Shown here: positions 23,282 to 30,412 of the stretch, in pieces
Layout of the letters: every line of letters starts with the position of its first letter
How positions within the stretch are numbered: the stretch's first letter is position 1
Program-made: the position numbers and the translations under genes
The notes under the pieces: generated by a model
The model's database searches: none
What the model was told of the DNA's origin: nothing
Seen by the model: only the letters and a program-made list of their open reading frames with translations
From: a virus
Reading direction: 5' to 3' (one strand)
Length of the DNA: 51,816 bases
Virus record (IMG/VR): IMGVR_UViG_3300032294_001011
Location: 1-51,816 of that record

Positions 23282-23967
23282 CAGAATGGCACCTCATCTC
23301 CAACAGTCCAGTCAAACCCAAGAACGCCATCAATTGGCGCCTTAACGTCGGGTATACCATCTTCGTCAATTGATAGAGACGGCTTGATAGGGTCAACAAC
23401 CTTTTTGGCTGGCATAATCTCGCCACCCTCAAAGACCTGCTTAACGGTCATACTAAAATTATCAAAGCTAATCAGTCGACCAATTTCGTCCAGCGAATAT
23501 ACGATTGTATGGCGCCCTTCAGCCTGCACCTTAGCCACATCTTCATGGTGCTTAACAATCGCAACCACAACGCCCTTAAAGATTCCGTGTTCAATGCCAA
23601 CCTCCCAAACCTCGGGGGCGCACTCCTTGGCGCCAGCAGCCGTGGCGGCCTTGTCGAGCGCCTGATAGGCTTTTGCCATCCTTGCGCCCTCACGCTTAAC
23701 ATCCTCAAGCGTGCCCTCCCATCGGGCTTGTGCCATCAGATATCTCTGCCGGTCGAACTTCTCACGCAGCGTCTCATCGACCAACATCCTGAGCCGTCCA
23801 ACGCCCCACTTGCGGTCCATATCCACGCCGAGCTGATCTGCCGTATCTAAGAACTCCTTGCCAGCGATATACATGCCGGGGGTCGAGGCCCAAGGCATTG
23901 CTGGCCGTGTTGATACGGGAATGCCTCGGTCAGCCGTCGGGGGTTTTCTTTTGGGTTTTATCGCCAT
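23281..23967 (-). CDS. Conserved phage replication-region protein with SSB-like C-terminal tip
   Basis: 228 residues starting MAIKPKRKPPTADRGIPVST. A region RKWGVGRLRMLVDETLREKF DRQRY-like is followed by a helical segment (MAKAYQALDKAATAAGAKEC) and a beta-rich part ending FDWTVGDEVPF. The C-terminal acidic-plus-PF ending resembles the tip of SSB proteins that recruits replication partners; this is a visual match only. I recall the KWGVGRLxxLV motif in alphaproteobacterial phages next to DNA methyltransferases. The start overlaps nothing; it precedes the methyltransferase with a 1-base overlap and lies 21 bases after a small gene. Function unknown. Confidence 0.65.
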   Translation of the reverse strand: MAIKPKRKPPTADRGIPVSTRPAMPWASTPGMYIAGKEFLDTADQLGVDMDRKWGVGRLRMLVDETLREKFDRQRYLMAQARWEGTLEDVKREGARMAKAYQALDKAATAAGAKECAPEVWEVGIEHGIFKGVVVAIVKHHEDVAKVQAEGRHTIVYSLDEIGRLISFDNFSMTVKQVFEGGEIMPAKKVVDPIKPSLSIDEDGIPDVKAPIDGVLGFDWTVGDEVPF

Positions 23968-23988
23968 CTATCAATCTCCAATATCAAT

Positions 23989-24261
23989 CTACACAAGACC
24001 TTTTTCTATTGCCGTCTCAATCAATCTATAAATCTGACTAAACCCTTCAGGATTTTTCTCCCTCAAGTTATTTGTGCTTTTACCTTCAGATAATCTTTTT
24101 TGCTTTCGGCTGTAAGCCAATCGGCTACGCAAAATCTTCCCGCGTTCTTTATTCGCCGTCAGTATTCTGAAATTAAGCCAGTCATCGTTATCGCAAGAAC
24201 AAATAAAAAATAAACGATAACGATTATCTTCCAATATCAATCGTTCGACCATAACAGTCAC
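23989..24261 (-). CDS. Small basic protein, unknown
   Basis: 90 residues: MTVMVERLILEDNRYRLFFI, CSCDNDDWLNFRILTANKER and GKILRSRLAYSRKQKRLSEG, ending FSQIYRLIETAIEKGLV. A beta-strand N-terminus and a basic helical C-terminus. Unrecognised. Its start overlaps the end of the next gene upstream (ATGA arrangement at 24258), so both belong to the primase operon. A Met at residue 4 is an alternative start. Confidence 0.55.
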   Translation of the reverse strand: MTVMVERLILEDNRYRLFFICSCDNDDWLNFRILTANKERGKILRSRLAYSRKQKRLSEGKSTNNLREKNPEGFSQIYRLIETAIEKGLV

Positions 24262-24428
24262 CGTAAATCAATCGCGGCGAAAGCTACACCCAAACCCGAT
24301 ACCGCGTCAAGCGTGTCGGTCAGCGAGCGAGCGGCGACCCCATGGGAGCCGCGCTGCGAGCCAGCACCTATAAGGTCCGACTTTTTTACATTGCAACTTC
24401 CGTAAATAAGCATTTGATTTTGCTCCAT
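24258..24428 (-). CDS. Small protein downstream of primase, uncertain
   Basis: Start chosen at the ATG at 24428 (MEQNQMLIYGSCNVKKSDLI), which lies outside the primase gene; the longer frame from 24512 overlaps it. 56 residues with GAGSQRGSHGVAARSLTDTL and a hydrophobic end DAVSGLGVAFAAIDLR. The Shine-Dalgarno is weak (AGTAAG). Its 3' end overlaps the next gene by 4 bases, which supports translation. No known family. Confidence 0.45.
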   Translation of the reverse strand: MEQNQMLIYGSCNVKKSDLIGAGSQRGSHGVAARSLTDTLDAVSGLGVAFAAIDLR

Positions 24429-24565
24429 AAACTTACTGATTTTACAAATCAACTTCCGTGCCCGGAGTTTACAACGTAAGATGTTACAGTATGTCATTGA
24501 TATCGTTGTCACTTTCTACGGAGTTGAAATTGTTACTTCCGGGATTTGATCGGTCGACTTCCGTG
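24395..24565. repeat. Iterated ACTTCCGK motif near the primase 3' end
   Basis: ACTTCCGT occurs at about 24396, 24452 and 24557, and ACTTCCGG at 24534, all in the same orientation within 170 bp. Two lie inside the primase-helicase gene end and two downstream. Such iterated 8- to 10-mers next to a replication gene can be initiator binding sites; spacing is irregular (56, 82 and 23 bp). Confidence 0.4.
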
Positions 24566-26772
24566 CGTTTTCTGGGGTCATTTTTAATGCTTAAACCGCA
24601 CAAATGGGTGTCCTTATTCTTCTCCTTATCCTCGATCCAACGAGCCTCAATCATGTAATCAACGATCATCATCACGACCGAATCACTTATCCTCAATCTG
24701 AGTATTTTGGGTAATCTTTTGGTTACGTGACGGCGTTGTGTTTTTGTGTTTCTTGCAATTGACCACGGCTCATTGGCGTCCCAGTCTTCTTTAATTGCTG
24801 TTAAAACGGTGTCCCTCATTTCGTCAGTTATTGTGTGGGCACCCACCCGAAACATGCCGGTCTCTTGCTTGCCGCCAAATCCAACGTCTTCGCTTTGAGT
24901 GGTTATGGTTCGCTCAATATAGAGACTGGAGCGTATCTTGAAGCCATCAGACATATCGATCTTGATAGCCGTGAAATCGATCTCCCAGCCATCCTGAGCG
25001 GTCTTAATCTTAGTAGCTGTGATAGTGCCTATCAGCTGCCCACGCTCTCTCTGCACCCAAAGGATGAAGTCTGCGGCGCCATCAAAGACAGTTGAACCAC
25101 GCATCGTCCCATTGCTGTTACGGCTCATGTGATGGACGGCTAGGACGCATGTCTTGAACGACTGGCGGATATAGTCACAGGCCGCAATGAAGAGCGTCAT
25201 ATCCTTTTGCAGGTTCTCGTCTGCCCCGGGTAGGACTCGGGATGCCGTATCAATGACGACCAATACTGGAGGTTTCCCCTCTAATGTTTGCGCCTTCTGA
25301 GCCGTGCGGACCATCTTATAGACGTCGGGCTTTTGCATGAAGTTCATACTGTCGGGCGTGAGGTAAAAGGGGATAGTATCCGTATCTATGCCGGTCATCT
25401 TCTCCCACGCCATCATACGATATTTGACGTCAGAGAGGCCCTCAGTCGTAACGTAGACTGTTGGGCCATGCTTATTGATCTTATAGCCAAACCATTCATC
25501 TAGACCTGCTGCTGCTGATAGAGCCAGCCCAAGGACAATAAAAGACTTGAGACAGCCCGGCTCGCCAATAACAAAGCCAAAGGATTCTTCCGGCATAATG
25601 TCTTCGACAAAGAAAATTGGGTCAGGCATAGCCTTGATGGCTGATGCCCTAAGCAGTGTGAATGTATCACCGTCTGATACAGGTTCGGCAATCTTTATGG
25701 GCGCTTCGGGGTCAATCCCAAAACCTCCAGTATTTTTTGCATAGTTGTTGGATAAGGGCTCGCGGATGATTTTGGCATGTTCGGCTACCTTGCCATCCCA
25801 GTCATTTTTTGCTGACTTCCACTTCTTATTGAACTCTGTGATACCGCGACCCTCGCGCTCCAACAGGAGATGTTTGGGCTGTCCGGGGTCGTGTATGCGG
25901 GCGACGACGGCGCCACAATATTCCTCAAATAAGTGGGACTTTATTTCCCGTTCCCTTTCCTCATTAGGAAAGACAGGATTTTCACGGTAGAGATTCAGAA
26001 AGCATCTCCAGACCATCCGCATCATTTTATCTTCACGGCCATCAGCTACCTCACCCCACGCCGTTGTGGCATACTGAGGAGTTTGGGTCTTAACCGTTAA
26101 GATTATTTCTCCGGTTTTAGGATCGACAGTTTCAATTAGGTCGTGGGTCTTTACGTGGCCATTCTGCTCGGCCAATTCATCAATGTCCCGAAGGAAGGCT
26201 TCGGGAGCCATTGCGATTTCAACATCGCTTGGAGATAGACCCTCAAGCCATTCATAGTGTCTACCAGAAGAATGTTTTGATGGCGCAATTACTGCGAAAC
26301 CACCAACGCCTCTAATGTCGACGCCGATTTGCGTGCGGATGGTAGGGGGCACCCAAGACTCGGGATAGCGAAACAATAACTGTAATCCGCCCCCTCCGGT
26401 TCTCTGGGTCGGCGTCTCACTAACTGACCCTCCGTAGGTTTGCTGAATATCGTCCCACCAGAGCTGTGCGACTGGGTTTGTGTGGGTATCGAGATCAAGA
26501 ACAAAGACGCGCCCAGAACACACGCCAGTAAGGATACCCAGATTACCTCTTTTGGAATAGATCCCTGTGGGTCCATACCATTCGTTGAATTGCTCATCTG
26601 ATATCAACTCCTTAGTAAATTGACGCCAATTGATGATTGGACGTTTGATTGTGTCTTCAGGCTTTTTCTTCTCTGACTCGAGCATAGACGGCACGACTTG
26701 CAATCCAAGAGCGCGATAGAGCCTTGCATAGTCCGCGGGTGAGGCGAACTCTGGGTCAAATTCCGGTAACAT
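24484..26772 (-). CDS. Bifunctional prim-pol primase / helicase
   Basis: 762 residues. N-terminal primase-polymerase domain: YRALGLQVVPSMLESEKKKP, GILTGVCSGRVFVLDLDTHT (DxD metal site, about residue 95), RTGGGGLQLLF, and FAVIAPSKHSSGRHYEWL (about 165-182). A middle linker region follows. The C-terminal RecA-like AAA domain has Walker A GEPGCLKSF (about 404), Walker B PPVLVVIDTASRVL (about 504), and AVHHMSRNSNGTMRGSTVFD followed by DGAADFILWVQRE. The final part is a winged-helix-like and charged tail ending NDINDIL. The fusion unwinds and primes phage DNA. It is the only replication polymerase-type enzyme in the window. The gap upstream (26773-26896) holds a candidate small RNA on the other strand. 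Confidence 0.88.
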   Translation of the reverse strand: MLPEFDPEFASPADYARLYRALGLQVVPSMLESEKKKPEDTIKRPIINWRQFTKELISDEQFNEWYGPTGIYSKRGNLGILTGVCSGRVFVLDLDTHTNPVAQLWWDDIQQTYGGSVSETPTQRTGGGGLQLLFRYPESWVPPTIRTQIGVDIRGVGGFAVIAPSKHSSGRHYEWLEGLSPSDVEIAMAPEAFLRDIDELAEQNGHVKTHDLIETVDPKTGEIILTVKTQTPQYATTAWGEVADGREDKMMRMVWRCFLNLYRENPVFPNEEREREIKSHLFEEYCGAVVARIHDPGQPKHLLLEREGRGITEFNKKWKSAKNDWDGKVAEHAKIIREPLSNNYAKNTGGFGIDPEAPIKIAEPVSDGDTFTLLRASAIKAMPDPIFFVEDIMPEESFGFVIGEPGCLKSFIVLGLALSAAAGLDEWFGYKINKHGPTVYVTTEGLSDVKYRMMAWEKMTGIDTDTIPFYLTPDSMNFMQKPDVYKMVRTAQKAQTLEGKPPVLVVIDTASRVLPGADENLQKDMTLFIAACDYIRQSFKTCVLAVHHMSRNSNGTMRGSTVFDGAADFILWVQRERGQLIGTITATKIKTAQDGWEIDFTAIKIDMSDGFKIRSSLYIERTITTQSEDVGFGGKQETGMFRVGAHTITDEMRDTVLTAIKEDWDANEPWSIARNTKTQRRHVTKRLPKILRLRISDSVVMMIVDYMIEARWIEDKEKNKDTHLCGLSIKNDPRKRTEVDRSNPGSNNFNSVESDNDINDIL

Positions 26773-26794
26773 GAAGGGGCCTCAGTTATATCGA

Positions 26795-26823
26795 TTGACT
26801 AAAACTTAACTATTTATTAAAAA
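26795..26823 (+). promoter_or_regulatory. Candidate promoter for a small plus-strand RNA
   Basis: TTGACT (26795-26800), a 17-bp spacer and TAAAAA (26818-26823). It points away from the primase gene, towards an orphan terminator 55 bp downstream. On the opposite strand the same AT-rich stretch may serve the primase promoter. Confidence 0.45.
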
Positions 26824-26828
26824 CTAAC

Positions 26829-26898
26829 TGTTCATGTGACTTCACTGTTTCGCATATGGACACCTCTCACAACTTTGGCCCCGCAAGGGGCTTTTTTT
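26829..26898 (+). ncRNA. Candidate ~70-nt small RNA ending in a strong terminator
   Basis: The hairpin GCCCC-GCAA-GGGGC (26878-26891), with a GNRA loop and seven T after it, is a textbook terminator on the plus strand, yet both flanking genes are on the minus strand. With the promoter at 26795-26823 it would release an RNA of about 70 nt containing GACACCTCTC, which could pair with Shine-Dalgarno sequences. A 23-codon frame from 26857 reads through the terminator and is unlikely. No homologue is known to me. Confidence 0.4.
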
Positions 26899-27634
26899 AT
26901 TCATTTAATCCCATTTCAGCTAAGTGACACAAAAAATCACAACTTGGTGTTATTGGGCTTGTAGTTGGATAATCTTCAGGAATTTCATCAATAAAAATCC
27001 TATTATCACCAATTCTAGCAAGCCTTACATCCAATCTTCTTGATAGTTCAACCATTCGGTTAAATTCATCAGGAAAGCTTTTGCGAACCAAAGCCCAGTA
27101 AGATGCGCTGGTAGCCTTAACGCAAGGTATGCAATTATTATTTTGAAAGCCAAGAGCATACATTGGAGGAGGTTGTATGCCAGCGCGATCAATCATTGCA
27201 ATAACCGACTGTTTAGTTAGACCAGCGGTTATTAGCGGGGTCTCAATCCTCATTTCTGGATAATTAAGACGCAAGCGGTTGGCTCTAACAATATCAGGCT
27301 TATCTGCGGTATATCCAAAAACATGAATATCATCAGGTTTTTGAAATCCTAAACGGGGATGAATTTTTAATTCTACCGTGCAAGGCGCTCCATCAATACC
27401 AGCAAGATACTTGCGCTTTTCCCAAACTTCCCAAGTATCATTAAATTTGTCAGACTTTAGTCGATGAATTGATGTGCCAAACCAATTCTCACAATCCTTA
27501 AGAAATCGCTCATTATCTTTATGCTCTGCACCAGTTTCGCAATAAACTGGTAAAACCTCTCTACCAGATTCTATTGTTAATTTAGTCGCCACGGCGCTGG
27601 CGGCTCCGCAAGAAAACCAAGACAATATTCTCAC
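26897..27634 (-). CDS. PAPS reductase-like PP-loop ATP pyrophosphatase
   Basis: Start taken as the GTG at 27634 in the motif ATGGAGATTGATGTG, so the protein begins MRILSWFSCGAASAVATKLT. The SCGAASAVA segment is the PP-loop that binds ATP. Further landmarks are VLPVYCETGAEHKDNERFL, the HVFGYTADKPD segment, and a C-terminal Cys cluster (NNNCIPCVKATSASYW) with a late CDFLCH. This is the phosphoadenosine phosphosulfate reductase/QueC-like superfamily. Phage members might act in sulfur transfer to nucleic acid (DndC-like), in nucleobase modification, or in sulfate use; which one cannot be told from sequence. It lies 11 bases after the resolvase gene. Confidence 0.8.
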   Translation of the reverse strand: MRILSWFSCGAASAVATKLTIESGREVLPVYCETGAEHKDNERFLKDCENWFGTSIHRLKSDKFNDTWEVWEKRKYLAGIDGAPCTVELKIHPRLGFQKPDDIHVFGYTADKPDIVRANRLRLNYPEMRIETPLITAGLTKQSVIAMIDRAGIQPPPMYALGFQNNNCIPCVKATSASYWALVRKSFPDEFNRMVELSRRLDVRLARIGDNRIFIDEIPEDYPTTSPITPSCDFLCHLAEMGLNE

Positions 27635-27645
27635 ATCAATCTCCA

Positions 27646-28098
27646 TTACAATTGAGTTTTTGCGCCATACAATGCTAAGAGCGCCGCTTCCGCGCGACCG
27701 TGGTCTTTCTTTCTGCGAAAATGGTCGGAGCTTGGCCAGTGTCGGATAGCCAACGATCTAGCCTCTTCCTTATCTGCCGACAGGCCAAAATATTTTTTCC
27801 ATTTCGTTGGAGAAACGTCGACTCGACGTATATTTTGTGCGCCGATAACACCCTTAGCCAATCCGTAGTTAAGACCGAAATTGAAGCTGGACGAGACGCC
27901 CTGTTTCGGCATCGCATGGACAGCTTCCACGACCGCAAGTTCCGGCGAATAGGTTTTGATAATTTTTGCCAACGCAGATGCATTGATTTCCTTTCCGACG
28001 ATTGGAACGTCGTATGCTGATATTACGTGAATGTTGTCTGTAAAATAAAACGCAATAGCTCCTGAAGCGCCGGGGTCGACGCCCATTATGCATGTCAT
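27646..28098 (-). CDS. RuvC-like Holliday junction resolvase
   Basis: 150 residues. RNase H-fold motifs: MGVDPGASGAIAFYFTDN (first catalytic Asp), AVVEAVHAMPKQGVSSSFNF (catalytic Glu in VVEAV, followed by the GVSS loop), and KKDHGRAEAALLALYGA (C-terminal acids). The GxDPGxxGA start and DxAEALLLA end match phage RuvC family members that resolve branched DNA before packaging. An AAGGAAA Shine-Dalgarno lies upstream of the start, which overlaps the upstream gene's stop (TCATGA). Together with the endonuclease VII at 4433 the phage encodes two kinds of branched-DNA nuclease. Confidence 0.88.
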   Translation of the reverse strand: MTCIMGVDPGASGAIAFYFTDNIHVISAYDVPIVGKEINASALAKIIKTYSPELAVVEAVHAMPKQGVSSSFNFGLNYGLAKGVIGAQNIRRVDVSPTKWKKYFGLSADKEEARSLAIRHWPSSDHFRRKKDHGRAEAALLALYGAKTQL

Positions 28099-28565
28099 GA
28101 TTTTTCCTTTTTAGCTTTCTCAAATCTATTCTCTAGGAAATCAGCAGATTCCCTTAAAAGAGTAATTAAACCTTTGTATTTATCTTCAAAGTCTTTGTCG
28201 TTTAATTTGTAATAATCATATAAATGAGCATATGATTTTATAGCTTCAGCAAAATCTATATCCCAATCTACAGTAATTCCCTCTGCATATCCGAGTGGAA
28301 ATCCTACAGTGATTGTCTTTGGGTTTTTACGCTCGCAAAAAGACAATGTAGCGTTATATTCAAGCGCATACTCAATTGCTTCAGATGCAGCTTTCTTTAC
28401 GCTATTTTCAAAGTTTAGATGCTTGTCTGCGGTTTTATCTATCAACTTTTCTATATCGTCAGAAAGATCTTTCAGCTTTTCATAAACGTGAAAATCAATT
28501 GTCTTTGGCAGTTCCCAAGTTGTAAAGTCAACTTTGCCAAGAATCTTCTTTGAACGCTTAGTCAT
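28095..28565 (-). CDS. Early protein, unknown (156 residues)
   Basis: Start at the second ATG of the motif (28565): MTKRSKKILGKVDFTTWELP. A long helix/coiled-coil region (YEKLKDLSDDIEKLIDKTAD) leads to a mixed domain (KKAASEAIEYALEYNATLSF, then TITVGFPLGYAEGITVDWDI), and it ends with a helical ENRFEKAKKEKS. Unrecognised family. It shares a duplicated leader with 28616-29113. Codon use is more AT-rich than the head genes, as in the rest of the early region. Confidence 0.65.
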   Translation of the reverse strand: MTKRSKKILGKVDFTTWELPKTIDFHVYEKLKDLSDDIEKLIDKTADKHLNFENSVKKAASEAIEYALEYNATLSFCERKNPKTITVGFPLGYAEGITVDWDIDFAEAIKSYAHLYDYYKLNDKDFEDKYKGLITLLRESADFLENRFEKAKKEKS

Positions 28566-28608
28566 ATCAATCTCCATAAGTTGATAGGGTAACAACAGTA
28601 GTCCAGAA
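28566..28608 (-). repeat. Duplicated 5' leader (copy 1)
   Basis: The minus-strand leader of the 28095-28565 gene (ACTACTGTTG, then CCCTATCAACTTATGGAGAT) is nearly the same as that of the 28616-29113 gene (see 29114-29151). The conserved part ends in CTTATGGAGATTGA before the start codon. Confidence 0.55.
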
Positions 28609-28615
28609 CCTAAGA

Positions 28616-29113
28616 TTAATTTTCATGCGTTTGTTCATTTTCATCTTCTATTTTTATTGCTGTCAAAACGCTTTTAACATCAGATCCAACAACCTGAGCT
28701 AATCTTGTAAAAACAGTTTGCTTGTTGCGCATATCTCTAACCGTAAAACCGTTGTAGATAAGTTGATGAACTTGAGATAAAATAGAAACAGCAGCTGACC
28801 TATCTCTCTTTAATTCTTTTATTTTTTTTGATTCATATTTAATTCTTTCCAACTCTCTTGCTTTTATTAATTTTACTTCTTCATTCATTGCATCCAATTT
28901 TTTTTCATAAAATGCTTTTGTTTTTTGCAACTCAACTTCATAAAGTATTATTTGCTCGTTCAGTTCATTGATTAATTCATCATCTGGCGTTTTTAAACCT
29001 TGTATTCTTGCTGCTTCGTTTAGGGCGCACACCATTCTATCAAATGCCGTTCTATTAGAATATTTATTAAATGCATATACAGACCTGCGTATTGCGTAAG
29101 GCGACCAAATCAT
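28616..29113 (-). CDS. Coiled-coil early protein, possible HTH N-terminus
   Basis: Start at the second ATG of the motif (29113): MIWSPYAIRRSVYAFNKYSN. 165 residues. The N-terminus (RTAFDRMVCALNEAARIQGL) may be a small helical DNA-binding domain. It is followed by a long coiled coil (EVELQKTKAFYEKKLDAMNE, KARELERIKYESKKIKELKR) and a C-terminal helical part FTRLAQVVGSDVKSVLTAIK with an acidic end. Unrecognised; a coiled-coil regulator or nucleoid-type protein is possible. First gene of the leftward early operon. Confidence 0.65.
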   Translation of the reverse strand: MIWSPYAIRRSVYAFNKYSNRTAFDRMVCALNEAARIQGLKTPDDELINELNEQIILYEVELQKTKAFYEKKLDAMNEEVKLIKARELERIKYESKKIKELKRDRSAAVSILSQVHQLIYNGFTVRDMRNKQTVFTRLAQVVGSDVKSVLTAIKIEDENEQTHEN

Positions 29114-29151
29114 CTCAATCTCCATAAGTCGATAATGGGGCAACGCTACTC
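29114..29151 (-). repeat. Duplicated 5' leader (copy 2)
   Basis: The minus-strand sequence AGTAGCGTTG, then CCCCATTATCGACTTATGGA, corresponds to the leader before 28565. The two copies match at most positions, with a one-base length difference, so the leader and start motif were duplicated with, or recruited by, each gene. Confidence 0.55.
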
Positions 29152-29172
29152 CCGAATCTAAATTTTTGTCAA
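29143..29172 (-). promoter_or_regulatory. Candidate minus-strand promoter for the 29.1-22.4 kb genes
   Basis: TTGACA (29172-29167), an 18-bp spacer containing GATTC (GANTC site), and TAGCGT (29148-29143). The -35 is perfect and the -10 weak, so an activator may be needed. Confidence 0.45.
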
Positions 29173-29185
29173 TGTTATTTTTTAG

Positions 29186-29213
29186 TTGACGTTAGCGAAC
29201 AGTTAAGTATGGT
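29186..29213 (+). promoter_or_regulatory. Candidate plus-strand promoter for the 29.2-35.5 kb operon
   Basis: TTGACG (29186-29191), a 16-bp spacer and TATGGT (29208-29213), resembling P1 (TTGACA, TATGTT) but without the palindrome. The spacer holds GAACAGTTAAG, which resembles sequences upstream of the primase gene at 26806-26833 (AACTAACTGTT). It is divergent from the promoter at 29143-29172. Confidence 0.5.
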
Positions 29214-29252
29214 GGGAGATCGAATCGAGATTGAACTGAAATTTGAGGTTAT

Positions 29253-30008
29253 GTGTTAAACGATCCATTTTCTGCACATGGTATCCCGCACCTATCGCCA
29301 TCGACATGTAACTTGTTTACGGCGTCACCGGCTATGTTTGTTATGGATAAGTGCTTGAAGCGTAAGGGCCAAGTTGGCACTGCAGCTTATCGAGGAACAT
29401 CAGTTGAGAAGGGTATTGAGCACGGCCTCGTGACGGGAGCTCCTGTTGATGAGTGCATCAAAGTGGCCAAGGAAGAGTTTTGGAGGCTCTCCGCGTTGTC
29501 CGGTGATCCGGCGCGTGAGAAGGAGCAAGATGCAGTTCCAGAAATGGTTAAAATTGGCCTTAAGGAACTCGCGCCCTACGGTAAACCTACAAGCGTGCAG
29601 GGTAAGATTGAGTATCGGTTTGAATCAATCGCGGTCCCCTTTGTTGGTTACTATGACTTTGAATGGGCGAACCACAATATTCTCATAGACCTTAAGACGA
29701 CACATGCCCTCCCTTCTAAGATTTCTACCAATCATGCGCGACAAGTTGCTCTCTACACTGCTGCCCGTGGCAATGAAAATGACCCAAGGCTTACTTATGT
29801 CACGACGAAAAAGTGCGCGACGTATCGGCTTGAAAATGTATCTGAGCATGTCAAAGGTTTGGAGCGAATCGGTCTTGCGATCCAACGGTTTTTATCGGTG
29901 AGCACGGACCCAATGGAACTGGCCTCTATGGTCGTGCCAGAGGTTGATAGCTTTTACTTTAAAGATCCAATGGTGCGACAAGCAGCATTTGAGATATGGG
30001 GGTTGTAA
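29253..30008 (+). CDS. PD-(D/E)XK nuclease, RecB/Cas4-like
   Basis: A GTG start at 29253 with GAGG 6 bases upstream. 251 residues: GIPHLSPSTCNLFTASPAMF (N-terminal SxSxLxxFxxCP-like segment), then AAYRGTSVEKGIEHGLVTGA (helix with the E of the core). The catalytic site is FVGYYDFEWANHNILIDLKT (D before the strand, then DxK), followed by NHARQVALYTAARG (QxxxY motif). This is the RecB-family exonuclease layout without the iron-sulfur Cys of Cas4. In phages it takes part in recombination together with an SSB, encoded here three genes downstream. First gene of the rightward replication operon. Confidence 0.85.
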   Translation: MLNDPFSAHGIPHLSPSTCNLFTASPAMFVMDKCLKRKGQVGTAAYRGTSVEKGIEHGLVTGAPVDECIKVAKEEFWRLSALSGDPAREKEQDAVPEMVKIGLKELAPYGKPTSVQGKIEYRFESIAVPFVGYYDFEWANHNILIDLKTTHALPSKISTNHARQVALYTAARGNENDPRLTYVTTKKCATYRLENVSEHVKGLERIGLAIQRFLSVSTDPMELASMVVPEVDSFYFKDPMVRQAAFEIWGL

Positions 30009-30241
30009 TGATTATGCTTACTGAAAATCAGTTTGGTTATCTTTCGCTTTATCAAGTTCAAGACGAACGCGGAGTTTTGATTAAGGCGAATAAAATTACT
30101 GCCATAGCGTGGCCCCTTAGTGGAATGCCTGATGCTGTAAGGTCTGTTATTTACACAGATGATGATGAGATTTTTTATATTGGTGAAACAGTTGATCAAA
30201 TTCTTGAGCAATTAGAAAACATACACCCATCATTACGATGA
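30008..30241 (+). CDS. Small early protein, unknown (77 residues)
   Basis: Start at 30008 (MIMLTENQFGYLSLYQVQDE) after GGGGGTTG; an earlier frame start at 29996 overlaps the nuclease. The protein has a beta-hairpin-like core (VLIKANKITAIAWPLSGMPD, AVRSVIYTDDDEIFYIGETV) resembling small SH3- or Sm-like folds, with a terminal helix DQILEQLENIHPSLR. It overlaps the nuclease stop by one base and the next gene by 4 bases. Small proteins of the type IxAxxxxPLxGxxxSxIYTDDDxIFxVxETxDxIL are known between nucleases and SSB in phages, without assigned function. Confidence 0.7.
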   Translation: MIMLTENQFGYLSLYQVQDERGVLIKANKITAIAWPLSGMPDAVRSVIYTDDDEIFYIGETVDQILEQLENIHPSLR

Positions 30242-30411
30242 CTGAATGGGAAATTAAAACCTTGTTACTTGCAGCGGTCGTCGTTGGTTTATGGCTATTG
30301 CTTGTAATCTTTTACGTTACTTATTGTGACGTAATCGACAAGGGGAAGGGATCGTCCGAAATGGACGGAGGCAAGCGACGGGCCAGACCGCCGCATAATG
30401 TGGAGAAGTAA
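30238..30411 (+). CDS. 57-residue single-span membrane protein
   Basis: Begins MTEWEIKTLLLAAVVVGLWL, continuing LLVIFYVTYCDVI: one hydrophobic span of about 24 residues, then a basic polar tail (GGKRRARPPHNVEK). N-out/C-in by the positive-inside rule. The start overlaps the upstream stop by 4 bases (ATGA) and the stop is one base before the SSB start, so it is translated within the operon. Function unknown; small inner-membrane proteins of early phage operons often block superinfection. Confidence 0.65.
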   Translation: MTEWEIKTLLLAAVVVGLWLLLVIFYVTYCDVIDKGKGSSEMDGGKRRARPPHNVEK

Positions 30412-30412
30412 A

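Noticed and set aside
24262-24390. GC-rich, partly palindromic stretch considered as a tRNA
   Set aside because: No cloverleaf or anticodon arm could be drawn; it is coding in the small gene at 24258-24428.
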